Assembly: GCF_024713975.1 (NCBI RefSeq)
Contig: NC_091102.1
Span: 12,219,001 to 12,283,000 of the forward strand
Length of the DNA: 64,000 nucleotides
Source: Paralichthys olivaceus
Lineage: Eukaryota; Chordata; Actinopteri; Pleuronectiformes; Paralichthyidae
Direction of reading: 5' to 3'
Shown here: positions 51,301 through 62,500 of the stretch, one piece after another
Layout: each line of letters starts with the position of its first letter
Position numbering within the stretch: position 1 is the first letter of the stretch
Program-made: the position numbers and the translations under genes
The notes under the pieces: model-generated
What the model was told of the DNA's origin: nothing
The model's input: only the letters and a program-made list of their open reading frames with translations
Databases searched by the model: none

Positions 51301-52286
51301 ATAGTTCACCCAAATGCTTCTCCTTCCTCAGTGTGTGCAGCTTTCACCAAAGTAATTATGACACATCAGCTCACAAAGTAACAGAAACAGGGATGTGGAT
51401 CTGTCACCTGTAAAAAATCCTGTGGTCGTTTCAACATCTCTGCTGAGGGTCAGTGGGGCAGAGGGGGGTTGCTGTGATATAATCTGCTCTAGTTTCATTG
51501 AGTTCATATGTACAGTGCTGAGGCTGAGATTTTTCCTTGCAGGTTTTGTGCACGGTGAAAGGTGATATTCTTTTACTGCAGATTACACAATGTACCTTTT
51601 AAAGGCACTGGTGTTAGTGGGAGAAGGTTTCTACCCTGCAGTTCAGTTTTCTTTGACCCATCAGCCATTGTCTCACTGACTGCTGGCCTGTGTATGTGTG
51701 TGTGTGTATTTGTGATTTTTCTTTTGATCCGACCATGTCTGATGCCTTCAGCCCAATGACCCATGCTGTTTGTGTGGGGAGCGTGACAATGGCCCTGAGC
51801 TAAATCAGCCTTTTGTCTGTCTTCACAAGACAAGTCTCCCTGCCTGGCAGAACTCAGGACCCGGGGCTCAGACCGGAGCTTAGCCCATTGAGAAAGTGTG
51901 AGTGAGACAGGCTGGGGGCAGGTGCCTGTGGTGGAGGCATGAGGTGGCAGTTTCTCATGCATTACTGATTTCTGACAGACCATAAATCGAATTGCTAAGA
52001 CTGCAGAAAAGGAAAGGGACTGTTTGAAGGGGAATTAAACATTGTCCTTCCTTTTCTTTTCAAAACAACAGACCCAGCCTTCTGAAGAAAGAGAAAAAAA
52101 AGTGTTAACTAGATTAACAGGAAAGAGCGTATACGTGAGGCTGTAGACTGCAGATGCAGGTCCACCACAATCGTCACATGATGTGGATTTCCGCTTTGAC
52201 ACATTTTGTTCTTGGCTGCACGGCGGGGGAGGCCACACAGTCAGTGCTGCAGCAGTAGAGGATGGTGCTTTGAGGTCTACTCCACC

Positions 52287-55012
52287 ATGCAGTCCACCAT
52301 GAATTTCAATGGACTTCAACGCCAGGGTGCTCAAGAGATTGTGGATAACACTCACAGGAAGAAAAGTTCTCTTTGGTCCCGACGTTCACTGAGGGGGAAC
52401 AACGATCGACACCGGCAGAAAAGCTCACTGTCCCAATTCTGCAAGGTGAGACCACAACTCAATTGTAGCATATGATTAAAAAAAAAAACTAAAGTGAAAA
52501 AATTTAATTGAAAGTTTATGGAAATATCAGAAAATACTGAGATAAGATTAAAGCTAGATTTTTCTTGAACATTATTGTTTTTAAAATGCGAAACATTTCA
52601 CTGATTTGGCACAAACTGTGAAGTATAAACACAGCAGCTCCCTGCAACTGCCCAAAAGCCTTTTAACAATTTTAATCTGTGGAGTTATGATCTATAGGAT
52701 CAACATGTTCTCGATTATTTAGCTTCATGGAAGCTTCAAAACAAATCCTTTTTTATTGCTTTAATGAAAAAATTTGCATTTATCCATTCGCAGCCCAAAC
52801 GGTCCAACTCACTGGTCGATTACTCCGACCCACAAAGGTAAATCTATCAACCCTGATGTGCAATTTGTCTGAGTCTCCCCTGTAGCTTTACTGCATGTGA
52901 AAGACTATAGATTGCATTTTTCTGTTTGCAATTTTTTCGATTAAAAGTAACAATAGAGAGAAGTTCCTAAGTTCCTGTCTTGTTCATTTGCACAGGACAA
53001 CAATTGTACTGGAAAAGCAAGACAATGAAACATTTGGGTTTGAAATTCAGGTAAGCTTCATAACATTTTATAAAAACTATTATGAGTTGTAAGTTTAATG
53101 CTTTTTAAGATGTAATTTTAGGATCATTTTAAGGCTCATTCTATGTTCTATGCTTTTTTTTGTGGAAATGATTATTTTGGCCCCTTGTGACACGTTTGTC
53201 TTTTGTGGCAGACGTACGGCCTGCAGCTGAAGAACATCTCTGGAGTGGAAATGTGCACTTTTGTGAGCAACGTGCAGACGGACAGTGCTGCAGAGAGTGC
53301 AGGCCTGACCGCAGGTGAAGCTTTCACACGCATTAGATAACTGTCAAACCTCATTGTATGTTTCTGGTATGCATAGACAGAAACTTCTCTTATATATATA
53401 TATATATAAATATAAAGCATCCTACCCACCCCTACCCACCCACTCACACATGCTGATGCTGAAATACAATTTCAAACAATCTTGTCTTCTCGTAATTGAT
53501 TACTTCCCCTTTTTTACATCCTCATTCACTGCAGGCGATGTGATCGTCACCATCAACGGGGTCAGCATCGAAGGCTCGTCTCACCAGGACATACTTGCTC
53601 TGATAAGAGAATCAAGCAACAGTCTGAAGTGAGTGACAGTGAATGATAAAAACAGCACGATAACAGCGTTTGTGGTGAAAGGACGTGTGTAACGGTGTGT
53701 GACGTGTCTGATTCCAGGATGGAGACTGTATGTGGGAACGTGGTGAAGCAAATAGAGCTGGAGAAGAGGATGAACCTGCTCAAGGTGTGTCTCTTCAGCC
53801 CTGCCTTTCGTAGATGTTCATGATGTGTATGAGATTGTAGATTTTCATTTGGCACAGAAAAAAATACATATAAAAATGCCAAATGCAATGTAATAAACAA
53901 TGCAAAGGCCCAGGGGGCTTACATTAAAGCCTCACAAAATTATAAAATACAAAATTAACATGCATAAAATAATGTGATGACCCAATGAGAGTCAGAAAAT
54001 TAACAATAACACATATAGACTAATAAAACCTAAAAACAAAACTAATATCAATATAAAAATTTGAAAGTACCCACATAAGCACACTAAAAAGGACCGACAG
54101 ACCTCGTCCATACATATATCTTTTTAAAAGGTTTGTTTTTAGTTGGTTTTTCAATGATTTCACAGAATCAGCAAGTTGGTAAAACTTCTGAATTCACGTT
54201 AAAAAATTACTTAAAGTGAAACCACTGTGTTTGTTTGTTTTTTCCCGTACAGCAATCACTTCGTGAGAAACTAGTGGAGTTGCAAGCACTCACATTACAG
54301 GAAAAAGGCCTGATGCGAGGTGAGCATTATATCAGCTGTCAGACCACAAACACTTCCTTTCTCACTGCCAGTGTCGTCTGAGGCCACACTGTCAATGGTG
54401 CGAACTTAAGTGTGAGCTCAAGCTAAATTCGATGAAGGAGTTCCCCTGAGTATTGAACGTACTGTAGAAGCTGCTGACGAACTTCCTTTTTCAAACTTCT
54501 CAGCAGCTGGAGTTCTCACTAACTGGTACTTAATTATGTTTTCAGGTAACTTGAACGACAGCAGCTTCCACCTCTCCATGGACTCCACATTGAGCTCCCC
54601 CATAGGCCGCACACATAGCCGGCGTTTTTCCAGTGACAGTAGTTACAGGAGTGCTGCGACTGATGACAGTGACCAGGCCAGCGTGTTTGGGGACTTGTGC
54701 TCCCCCAGCAGTGCAGCCAGCACCTTAGACGACAGCTGCTTCTTCTCCAGAGATTTCGTCTCGAAGGACATCTCCAGCAGGTTCTCCCTGAGCTCCGACC
54801 ACCATCACCAACATTCCATAGGCCGCTCCAGCAGCTCCAGCTTCGCCGGCAGCAGCAGCTCCCTCTCTCCCTCGTGGGAGGATATGAAGATCTCCTCCTT
54901 GTTTGGGACCCTGCCTAGGAAAAGCCGGCGAGGCAGCGTTCGCAAACACATCCTCAGATTGATTCCTGGACTCCACCGATCGGTTGAGGAGGAGGAGACA
55001 AACACTCAGTGA
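52287..55012 (+). CDS. cytip: Cytohesin-interacting protein (CYTIP/CASP/cybr), PDZ scaffold
   Basis: Cytoplasmic adaptor that in mammals binds cytohesin-1 through a coiled coil and restrains leukocyte integrin adhesion. Exons: 52287-52445, 52794-52837, 52996-53050, 53212-53314, 53535-53628, 53718-53784, 54253-54319, 54546-55012, for 351 residues (human about 359). The PDZ domain starts with [18 protein letters not shown] (residues 69-86, including the GFEI carboxylate-binding loop) and continues with [16 protein letters not shown] coiled coil follows ([14 protein letters not shown] to [10 protein letters not shown]). The Ser-rich tail ends in [16 protein letters not shown] and [13 protein letters not shown], which match mammalian CYTIP closely. 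The start at 52287 has ACC before ATG. A second in-frame ATG at 52299 is possible. Confidence 0.9.
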
Positions 55013-55264
55013 CTCGTTCACATGCTCCTCGTCTCCTCTTGATACTAACAAGGTTTTTCATGCTGTGAGACTTAGCAGTGAAGTGTTGAACTTAAAAATC
55101 ATAAGCGTTTGCTTTAATGCAGACAGACATTGTGAAGTCACCTGAACTTTAGAGGTGAGCCTGAAACAAAAGCATTATAAAAACTGTGAAGTGTTTGAAT
55201 TAACGTATGCATCAGACTGTAATGTCTAAAAGAAGAAATGATTTACCCATACAACCTCAATAAG

Positions 55265-55592
55265 CATTCAGTACAGCACAAAACTCTGCCAAGGCCAACA
55301 GTCCACTTTAATTCCATCAAGCTGCACCAAATTTCAGACACACATCAGTTTCCTAAATGTGCCTGATTTTCTCATCAAGATCCATGACTTCTTCATTGAG
55401 AAATTGGTGACAATGTTGAAAAACAACCAAATTCAAAGATAAAGAAAGAAAAAATCCTGGATCCGTCCCCTGATCAGGGTCTGCACCAAAACCCACCCAG
55501 ACTGTATCCCTATACACCAAGTTGTTAATGTGTTATCTTGTTTGCAAACATACAAACGGGTGAAAACACAACCTCCCTGGTGGAGGTAAAAA
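55265..55592 (-). repeat. Interspersed repeat, reversed orientation
   Basis: Runs from AACTCTGCCAAGGCCAACAG through GAAAAAATCCTGGATCCGTC to TTGCAAACATACAAACGGGT and CTCCCTGGTGGAGGTAAAAA. It is the reverse-complement arrangement of the family at 46518-46795 (TCCTGGATCC against GGATCCAGG, and gene-distal GGAGGTAAAA ends). Confidence 0.55.
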
Positions 55593-56012
55593 TCTCTTTG
55601 GATGTTTAAGATGAACATATTCTGACTTGTATGCATGAGAATGATTCTTTTTACAAAGCTGTGCACAGCATTGATGTCTGTTCAGTTCAAAACAGGATGT
55701 GGGTATGTGCCAGTACTACTTAAAATAATTTTCATACGCCTACTTTCGTTGTTCAATAACTGAAACTGCTTTTTGTAAATTCTAAATGTGCTGAAATTTG
55801 TATGTTTCACATATGAATGTAAAGTGAAGTATTGAATCACTCGTTCTTTAGCATTTTGAGATACAGCCATTTGTAAATGCATTCAAACATAATATACTTG
55901 TTTTGCTTTATAAACCCACCTGTGTTTTCTGTCACTACCAGATAATAATGCACAGTCTTTTTAAAGTTATGGTTTCAACAGCAAAGGCATGACTTATAAT
56001 TAAAACTTCTGC

Positions 56013-56393
56013 TAAAGGTTCAGTGAGAAACATTCAGTGGTGAAGTTGCATGTTGCAGCTGAGCACCCCTCACCTCACCTCACCTCACCTCACCCTTTCC
56101 TGCCAAAAATGAAAAAGAACCTGTGGTAACATTCAGTTGTCATAAAAACTCAAAAGGTGTTTAGTTTGTCCAGTAAACTACTACTGTAAAAAAAAACATG
56201 GCGGCCTCTGTAGAGAGGACCCGCTCCTGACATAAATATAAAGTATTTAAATCTAAATGGCCCATTCTAGGGTAAAGAAAACAACAATTCGTGCAATTTA
56301 GATGAAACACACTAGAGAAAAAATAAAGAATTATTTTATATTAAATTTCTGCCAATAGATCCCTTTCACCAAAATCTTACACACTGGACCTTT
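56013..56393 (-). repeat. MITE-like element, copy 2 (inverted relative to 469-843)
   Basis: Ends with CTTACACACTGGACCTTTGA, the reverse complement of the opening of copy 1. Internal blocks also match in reverse: CATGGCGGCCTCTGTAGAGA, TAAATATAAAGTATTTAAAT and TTGCAGCTGAGCACCCCTCA. The segment at 56068-56096 has expanded into a (CACCT)n pentamer, which copy 1 shows only as a single GAGGTGA-like unit. Confidence 0.75.
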
Positions 56394-57326
56394 GATGCTG
56401 CAGGTTATTTTGGAGAGAGCACAATGGTTTTAAAACAGATGCTATGAAAACCTTTGCAAAGAAACACCACACGTTTCCTGTAACAAGTTATACTTCTCTG
56501 CTGCGGGAGCGAGAGAGAAGTGTGGGTATAGTTATGGTTGACATGTATCCAGTCTAACTATCAACTAACGTTTTGACAGAATGAGGCCTCTAACAGGACT
56601 CAGTGTTAGAGCGTCCATGTATTAATTGGTGGAAATGTTAATAATTCACTTCAGGTGAAATGTGGCAAAGGGCCTCAATTAGACACAAGAGCTTTTAAAA
56701 GAGAGCACAAGCCAAAATAGTTGGGAACCACTGATTTAACCTTTAACAGTTAGTATTTTATGAGATGGTCACATGTTTCTATTGTAAAATCTTTAACTGA
56801 GAAGATAATGTTGCTTCAGCTTTCAGATAAATGTTACTCTTTCAAAGTAGGGTACCTACATTACCTAACAGGGCTTGGTTTCAGGACGTGTAAAGATGTT
56901 ACTGTTTCAGGCAGTAAAATACTGTGAAGAAAACCTATATGAGGAATGTTAATCCAGACTGAAAACTTTACAGAGAGGTGGTCACCCAGCAGAGATTAGA
57001 GAATGAGTACAATCGCTCCATATGCAGATGCCAGTGCAACAAAGAAGCTTTGTTGGGTCCAGAACAAAACCCCTGTTCTTCAGTGATTTCAGCACGCACA
57101 CAGAATGACATGGTACCACTACAGAGCTGGACCCTACACAGACTCTTTTCCTACTTTTAGACAATGCTGGACAGAAACAAGTATTTTGATAACACACTTG
57201 GAACGCTGGAGCAGACGAGTCTGAGGATGTTTAACCGTTGATGCTTAATTCTGCAAAGAACAACTAAGAGCATCCGTGCCGTTTTATTTTCAACATCCCA
57301 GAGGAAAGAAAACCAGACGGACAGAG

Positions 57327-58294
57327 ATGGAGACAAGCCAGGCGCCTCCAAAGCCCCCAAGACTCACAGTAGAAGAAGAAAACGCACTGGTGTCCCAAGT
57401 GCTGGAGATCATAGGTGGGATCACTCTGGGGGCCATGCAGACCCTGGATCCACCTGAGGAGAGAGATGTGTGGTCAGTGGAGGAGGGAGACGACTCTGTG
57501 TTCTACAGCGACGAGGACCAATCCCATCAGGATGTAAAAGGCGAGGCATGTTGTGATGCTGGTGTGGAACCCGTCCCTCAGAGGGAGGGTGACAAGGAAA
57601 ATTTAGAGATGGAGAAGCCAACGACTCTCCAGACCGAGCGAGAAGAGGAATGCCAAGAGCTCCAGAGTCAAAACACTGAACTCATGCATGAGTCAGATTC
57701 TACACATGCTAAAGAAGCAGAGGCTGATCCAAGTCCAGAGACCTTAGTGAGCACTAGTGGAGAATCTCTGCAGCCAAACTGTACAAATGCAGACGTGCAA
57801 ACACAGGCTGGGCCGGATGTATCATCAGACACAGGTAAGAGGGAGTTTAGTACTTTTGTGCTGTGAAATTGTTTGAAAGAGAAGGTTTTATTTTCAGTGA
57901 ACCAAACTTTCTCTTTTCAGCAAATCTGCAAGTCAAAGAGGAGAAAGAGGCTGAGACACCAAACCCTGAATCTTCACATGTAACTGAGAGTAGTGCGAGG
58001 CTGAGTGAGGAGGCAGACATTCTGAAAGAAATGTCTGATGACGATGGTGACAGAAAAATGAAGGAAAAGCAGAGGTCTGAGCAGGACCGCAACTCCCATG
58101 ATCCTGTGGGGTTTCATCAGGGCTCCACCTGTCGGGGCTACTCCACCCTGCCTGCACAGAAGAAACACCCTGACCAGAAGTCCTTCGATCACCTCAACTT
58201 GTCCAAGTACAGCACAGTGTCCTACCGCAAGATCCGCCGGGGCAACACCCGCCAGAAGGTCGAGGAGTTTGAGTACATGATTATGAACTTGTAA
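57327..58294 (+). CDS. ermn: Ermin-like protein
   Basis: Ermin is an oligodendrocyte cytoskeletal protein that binds F-actin through a short C-terminal ERM-like motif. Exons 57327-57834 and 57921-58294 (donor gtaaga, acceptor ttttcag, phase 1) encode 293 residues; human ermin has about 284. The last 27 residues (YSTVSYRKIRRGNTRQKVEE and then FEYMIMNL) match the conserved ermin tail. The remainder is acidic, Glu/Ser-rich and poorly conserved, and has a proline motif near the start (APPKPPRL, residues 6-13). The open frame continues upstream to a GTG at 57276, but the first ATG in frame with good context is 57327. Location between cytip and galnt5 matches mammalian order. Identification rests on the tail plus synteny. 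Confidence 0.85.
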
Positions 58295-59518
58295 GAAACT
58301 GCTGGATATGAACCACATGTATATCCTGTATCACACAGTTTCCATATTTATTATTAGTATTAAAATCTTGTAGATTGCAGTGAAGTGGTTTGATATAACT
58401 CTCCAGGACACACAAAACTAACTGTTACTGTTTACATCTGTTTTGGTTTCAACCTGGAAACATCATTATGTAAGGCAGGTATTTAAAGAGCAGATTAAAA
58501 GAATAAGAAGCTCTGAGATTTATAATCCGACTAAATGTAATAGGTAAGATGTTGTTTGGTATTAGAGCTTCAGGATCTAAACCTCTGGAGAGACTCTGAG
58601 TAGTGAAATTATTAAATGAAGCATTTTTGAGTGATTAACTAAGCGTGCGTAGTTATCCACACAGAAGGAAAAAATAAATAAATAAACAGATATGCAAAAT
58701 GATCAATCTTAATCATCTGTTTTACTTTCTCAAGAAAATGCATTTCGAACAGTTTGTGGTTAACAGTGTGATAATCAGGAAATCACAGCACAGGTTTGTA
58801 TGGTGTAACGATCTAACACTTCCCCCTAGTGTCAAAAAAAAAATCATACAACAGACAACAAACAAAATCTACAGCTAAATGACACAACAATAAAAACCAG
58901 AGAAGCAGCCATTCCACCCGAGAGCCTCATAATACAAAACACACCTGAATAGATGTGACACGTTTTATACAAACAAATAAATTGTACTTTACATGCATTT
59001 TAATTCCTTATTTTACTTGGCTCCTCAAGTGGGAACATTAATACAATCTATGAGGCACTGTTCCATCTTTTTTTAAATCTTTGGTATAGTGAAATAATTT
59101 TGTATAAAAGAAATTATAAGTTGGAATGAACTCTCATCTGTAGCCCAGTTTTGAAAAAACCAAACAAAAGTAATAATTTCCCCCACATACCAGTGTAAAG
59201 AATGTTTTTGTAAAAAATTTGAAACTTCCTGTGCAAACCTCCATAACCAGAAAAACATTCTCTCTTTTCTCTGGCCTATAAATGTATAAACTCGAGATCA
59301 GTCCACGCTGATGAATAAAAAGGACATTAGAAACATTGCACACCCCCCCCCACACCGTTTGCTCTACACCACACGTCACTGCCATGGAAGCGTCTCCAGC
59401 TTCCTGCCGGCGGTCCTGTGTTTTGAGGTCAGACCACAAACCGTTCTGTAGAGTCAGGCCACTGAACGTCTCTGTTGTGCTTGTTCAACGCTTAAAAAGA
59501 AGATCGGGGTCAGTCTCG
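58295..59518. other. Convergent 3' region between ermn and galnt5
   Basis: AT-rich sequence holding the 3'UTRs of two genes that face each other. AATAAA-type motifs for ermn occur around 58672-58684 and 58889. The galnt5 3'UTR lies on the minus strand and probably covers the part next to 59519. No coding exon or RNA gene is recognised. Confidence 0.45.
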
Positions 59519-62500
59519 TCACTGAATGTGGTGGTAGTGTGTGAACTGCCACTTTTGGAAGGCGTTGGTAGGCACACATGGGTTGAGGTAAACAGAGTCA
59601 CCCTGCGGCCCCGCCTCCAGGCACATGTGGTGGGACACGAACTCTGATATGAGGTGCTCCGCCTTCACAAAGACAAAACAGGAAACATGATTAACGAACA
59701 AAGCTTTAGCCTCTAAATACTGATCCTACAACATGGCAACATTATCTTTTCCTGGATTTGAAGCAGGGCAATCCTGACCTTTGATTACAAAGAATTCAGA
59801 GCCAGAGCTGGAACAGGGGAAAGAGAAAAATACAAAGATAGAAGACAAAGTAAACAGGACCCTAAATATTAACCTACCAGAACTGAGTTGGTGGATTGAT
59901 GGAACCAGCGTAGCTCACGCTTGGTGTTGTCACATGATGCTAAAGCGAAGCTGCTATCCTTGCCTTTGCCTTGCGGAGCGATGCACAGGTCCTGCTGGCG
60001 AATGTGCCTCATCCAGGTGTAATTAAAGTGCTGACCCTAAAAACCAGAGAGAAAAACTGAGGAGTGCCAAGAATGTGATTACGCTCTGTGAAATGCTGAA
60101 AGATGTTGAATGATGGCTCAGCAGGGCCGTCTCTGAATCCAAGAAGACCAGATTTAGCAAAGCTCGGTCTTGTCTTGAGCTCCACCCTTGTTTATGGTGG
60201 CTTTAGTCCTGTGTTGAACTCTAAGTCTATTCCTGTTTCCACAGTCATGACACTAAAATGTGCCTGCTGTCCTCAGAAGCACTGAGACAAATCTGAAATA
60301 GTAGAACATTTGCTAATACTAAGGATAAATACAATTGAGGTACTCAAATAAAGATGATTTATTTGCAGTCAAATAAAATAAAATAAAGACACCTACCTGT
60401 TTACTGAGATCACATATCTCGAAGGACAGGGAGCTCTTCTGCAGAGTGAGACATTTTCTTAAGCCGAGGTTGAAAACCTACAGGGAAAATGAGAGGATGG
60501 AAATTTTACAAAAGTGAAACATTGCTGAAAACATTTGTGGACTTTTTGCTGTTTTTATTACTTTGTTGAATCCTGGCTGAATAAAGAGCACAACCACAGT
60601 CTCTGTTTGAGTTTCTGCAGGCTTCAACGTTCAAAGTTAAACTAAAGACTATTTGAGACCTTTTTAGGACCATGATGACTGAAATGTAAGACCTATGTCA
60701 TGGGACAGATATATGAGAGTACAGAAGAGTCACAGAAGAGATAATAGCAGATAATAGTTTTTAGAAAAAGGTAAACATACATGCAAGACGAGTTGCTGTA
60801 GAGAATTCACATACCATGCCTTCAGCTTTGACTAAAGGAGCCACCATGTCTGGATACACGTTGTCCAGGTACCACTTGAAACTCTTGCATTTCAGCTTCT
60901 TCCTCAGCTCGATCTGCTCGGTGAGGTTGCCGATGTTGGTGATCTTCTTGTCCAGCAGGTGGTGGTAGCCGTGGCCGTAGAAGAGGTCCTTATATCCGTC
61001 CAGCCACACCTCCACCACCCTCGCTAGGTTGCGCTCCACTGTCTTCTGCCTGTCTTTGGGGAATTTGTACGGGTTCTGCCCTCGGAAAATGTGTCCCACT
61101 CGAGAGCAGGGGATGATCTCGATTTCCCCTCCGCACATCCAGATCTGTTCAAATGTCAGATGAGGAGTCACGTCAGAGAAGATCTGTGGACTTCCCGAAC
61201 TACGGCCAATATTCATGAATAAATAACTTGAGGATTATACCTTGAAGGAAATCTCCATGTTCTCCCCACCCCAAACATCCAGGCCTGGGTCATAGGCACC
61301 AAGCTCATAGAAGTATTTTTTGTCGATGGAGAAAAGGCCTCCAGCCATAACTGGACACCTGGAAGATTAGAACAATTATTAAGCTCATTAAAGCGTGAAC
61401 AAAAAGAATGAGCAGGGGATCAGCATGGAAAAAGCTGAGGTACCTGATGGGGTCTGATATGGTCATGTTGTTCTTCTTGATGTACTCCTCTGGTATGGCG
61501 CTCCAGCCAAACACCAGAGGCCATTTGAAAATACCTCTTTGGAAGTTGTCAACCAGCAAATAACTGAGGAGGAAGAGCCAGAACAGAAGCTCTTAGTCCA
61601 AAATGACATTTCTTCAATTAGACGTTCAACATTACTCTAAACAACACGTGTGGTTTGTCATGTACGGTTTCATTCAGTCACCTCATGTCCTTGTCGCTGA
61701 TGACCTCGATAACTGGACAGGGAACCTTCCGGCGATCCTGATACACTCTCTCCAGGAGCGGCTCCAGCCAGCCCACGTTACACTCGACGTGGGAGTCGAG
61801 GAAAGTCAGGACCTCACCTGCATGAGAGGAGAGCAAAACATCCTGCTGTTGTTTTTCTACAACGATAATAAATACAATCATAATAACATACTATAAATGT
61901 AATATTGCAATGTAACTAAATGTGCTAGTTTTCAATGCCTCTGCTTTAACATTCATTAGTGTTTGCAGACAGTTACAACCTCAGCCAAGGAGGTTTTCAC
62001 CTGAGTTTATTTGCTTAGTAAAATATAGATAAACTTCTGATTTTGTGGAGGGATGGGATGAACCCATTCTGGTGCGAATGCAGATTAAGAGATAGTTCCA
62101 GGCTCCAGAACTAATGCACAAATCTTTTCTGTGCAATACCTTATCTTTGTCACCTTAAATATGCCCTTCTCCCTTAAATATGTAAAGTGTCCTTTCACAG
62201 AAAGGCAGTATAAAAAATGTAAGTTATAATTACTATTATTATAATTTTAGATCTTGAAATTCGATAGTTCAGAACTCTGTTTTATGGAAAATGATTAATG
62301 TAGGGTTCCATACCACTTTCCTTTTCCTTTTATATTTGCACGATAAGAGCCAGACAATCATGTGCAGGATTGTTTGACCTTGGCAGAGGAACAGGAACTT
62401 TCAGAATCTGTTACTTTGTGGATTTTGTGTAATGGAATGAGCTCGGTGGGACAAACGTGGCTGCAAAAAATGAAGCAATATTTTGGATTTGCAAAAGACA

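Larger units (their letters stand above)
55013..57326 (+). other. cytip 3' region and cytip-ermn intergenic DNA
   Basis: No coding exon recognised. It contains a reversed repeat at 55265-55592, the second MITE copy at 56013-56393, and AT-rich sequence. No unambiguous cytip poly(A) signal stands out; an ATTAAA near 55999 and an AATAAA inside the MITE are the only candidates I noted. A possible splice acceptor (CAACATCCCAG, ending at 57301) just upstream of the ermn ATG suggests that ermn has an upstream noncoding exon here. Confidence 0.45.
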
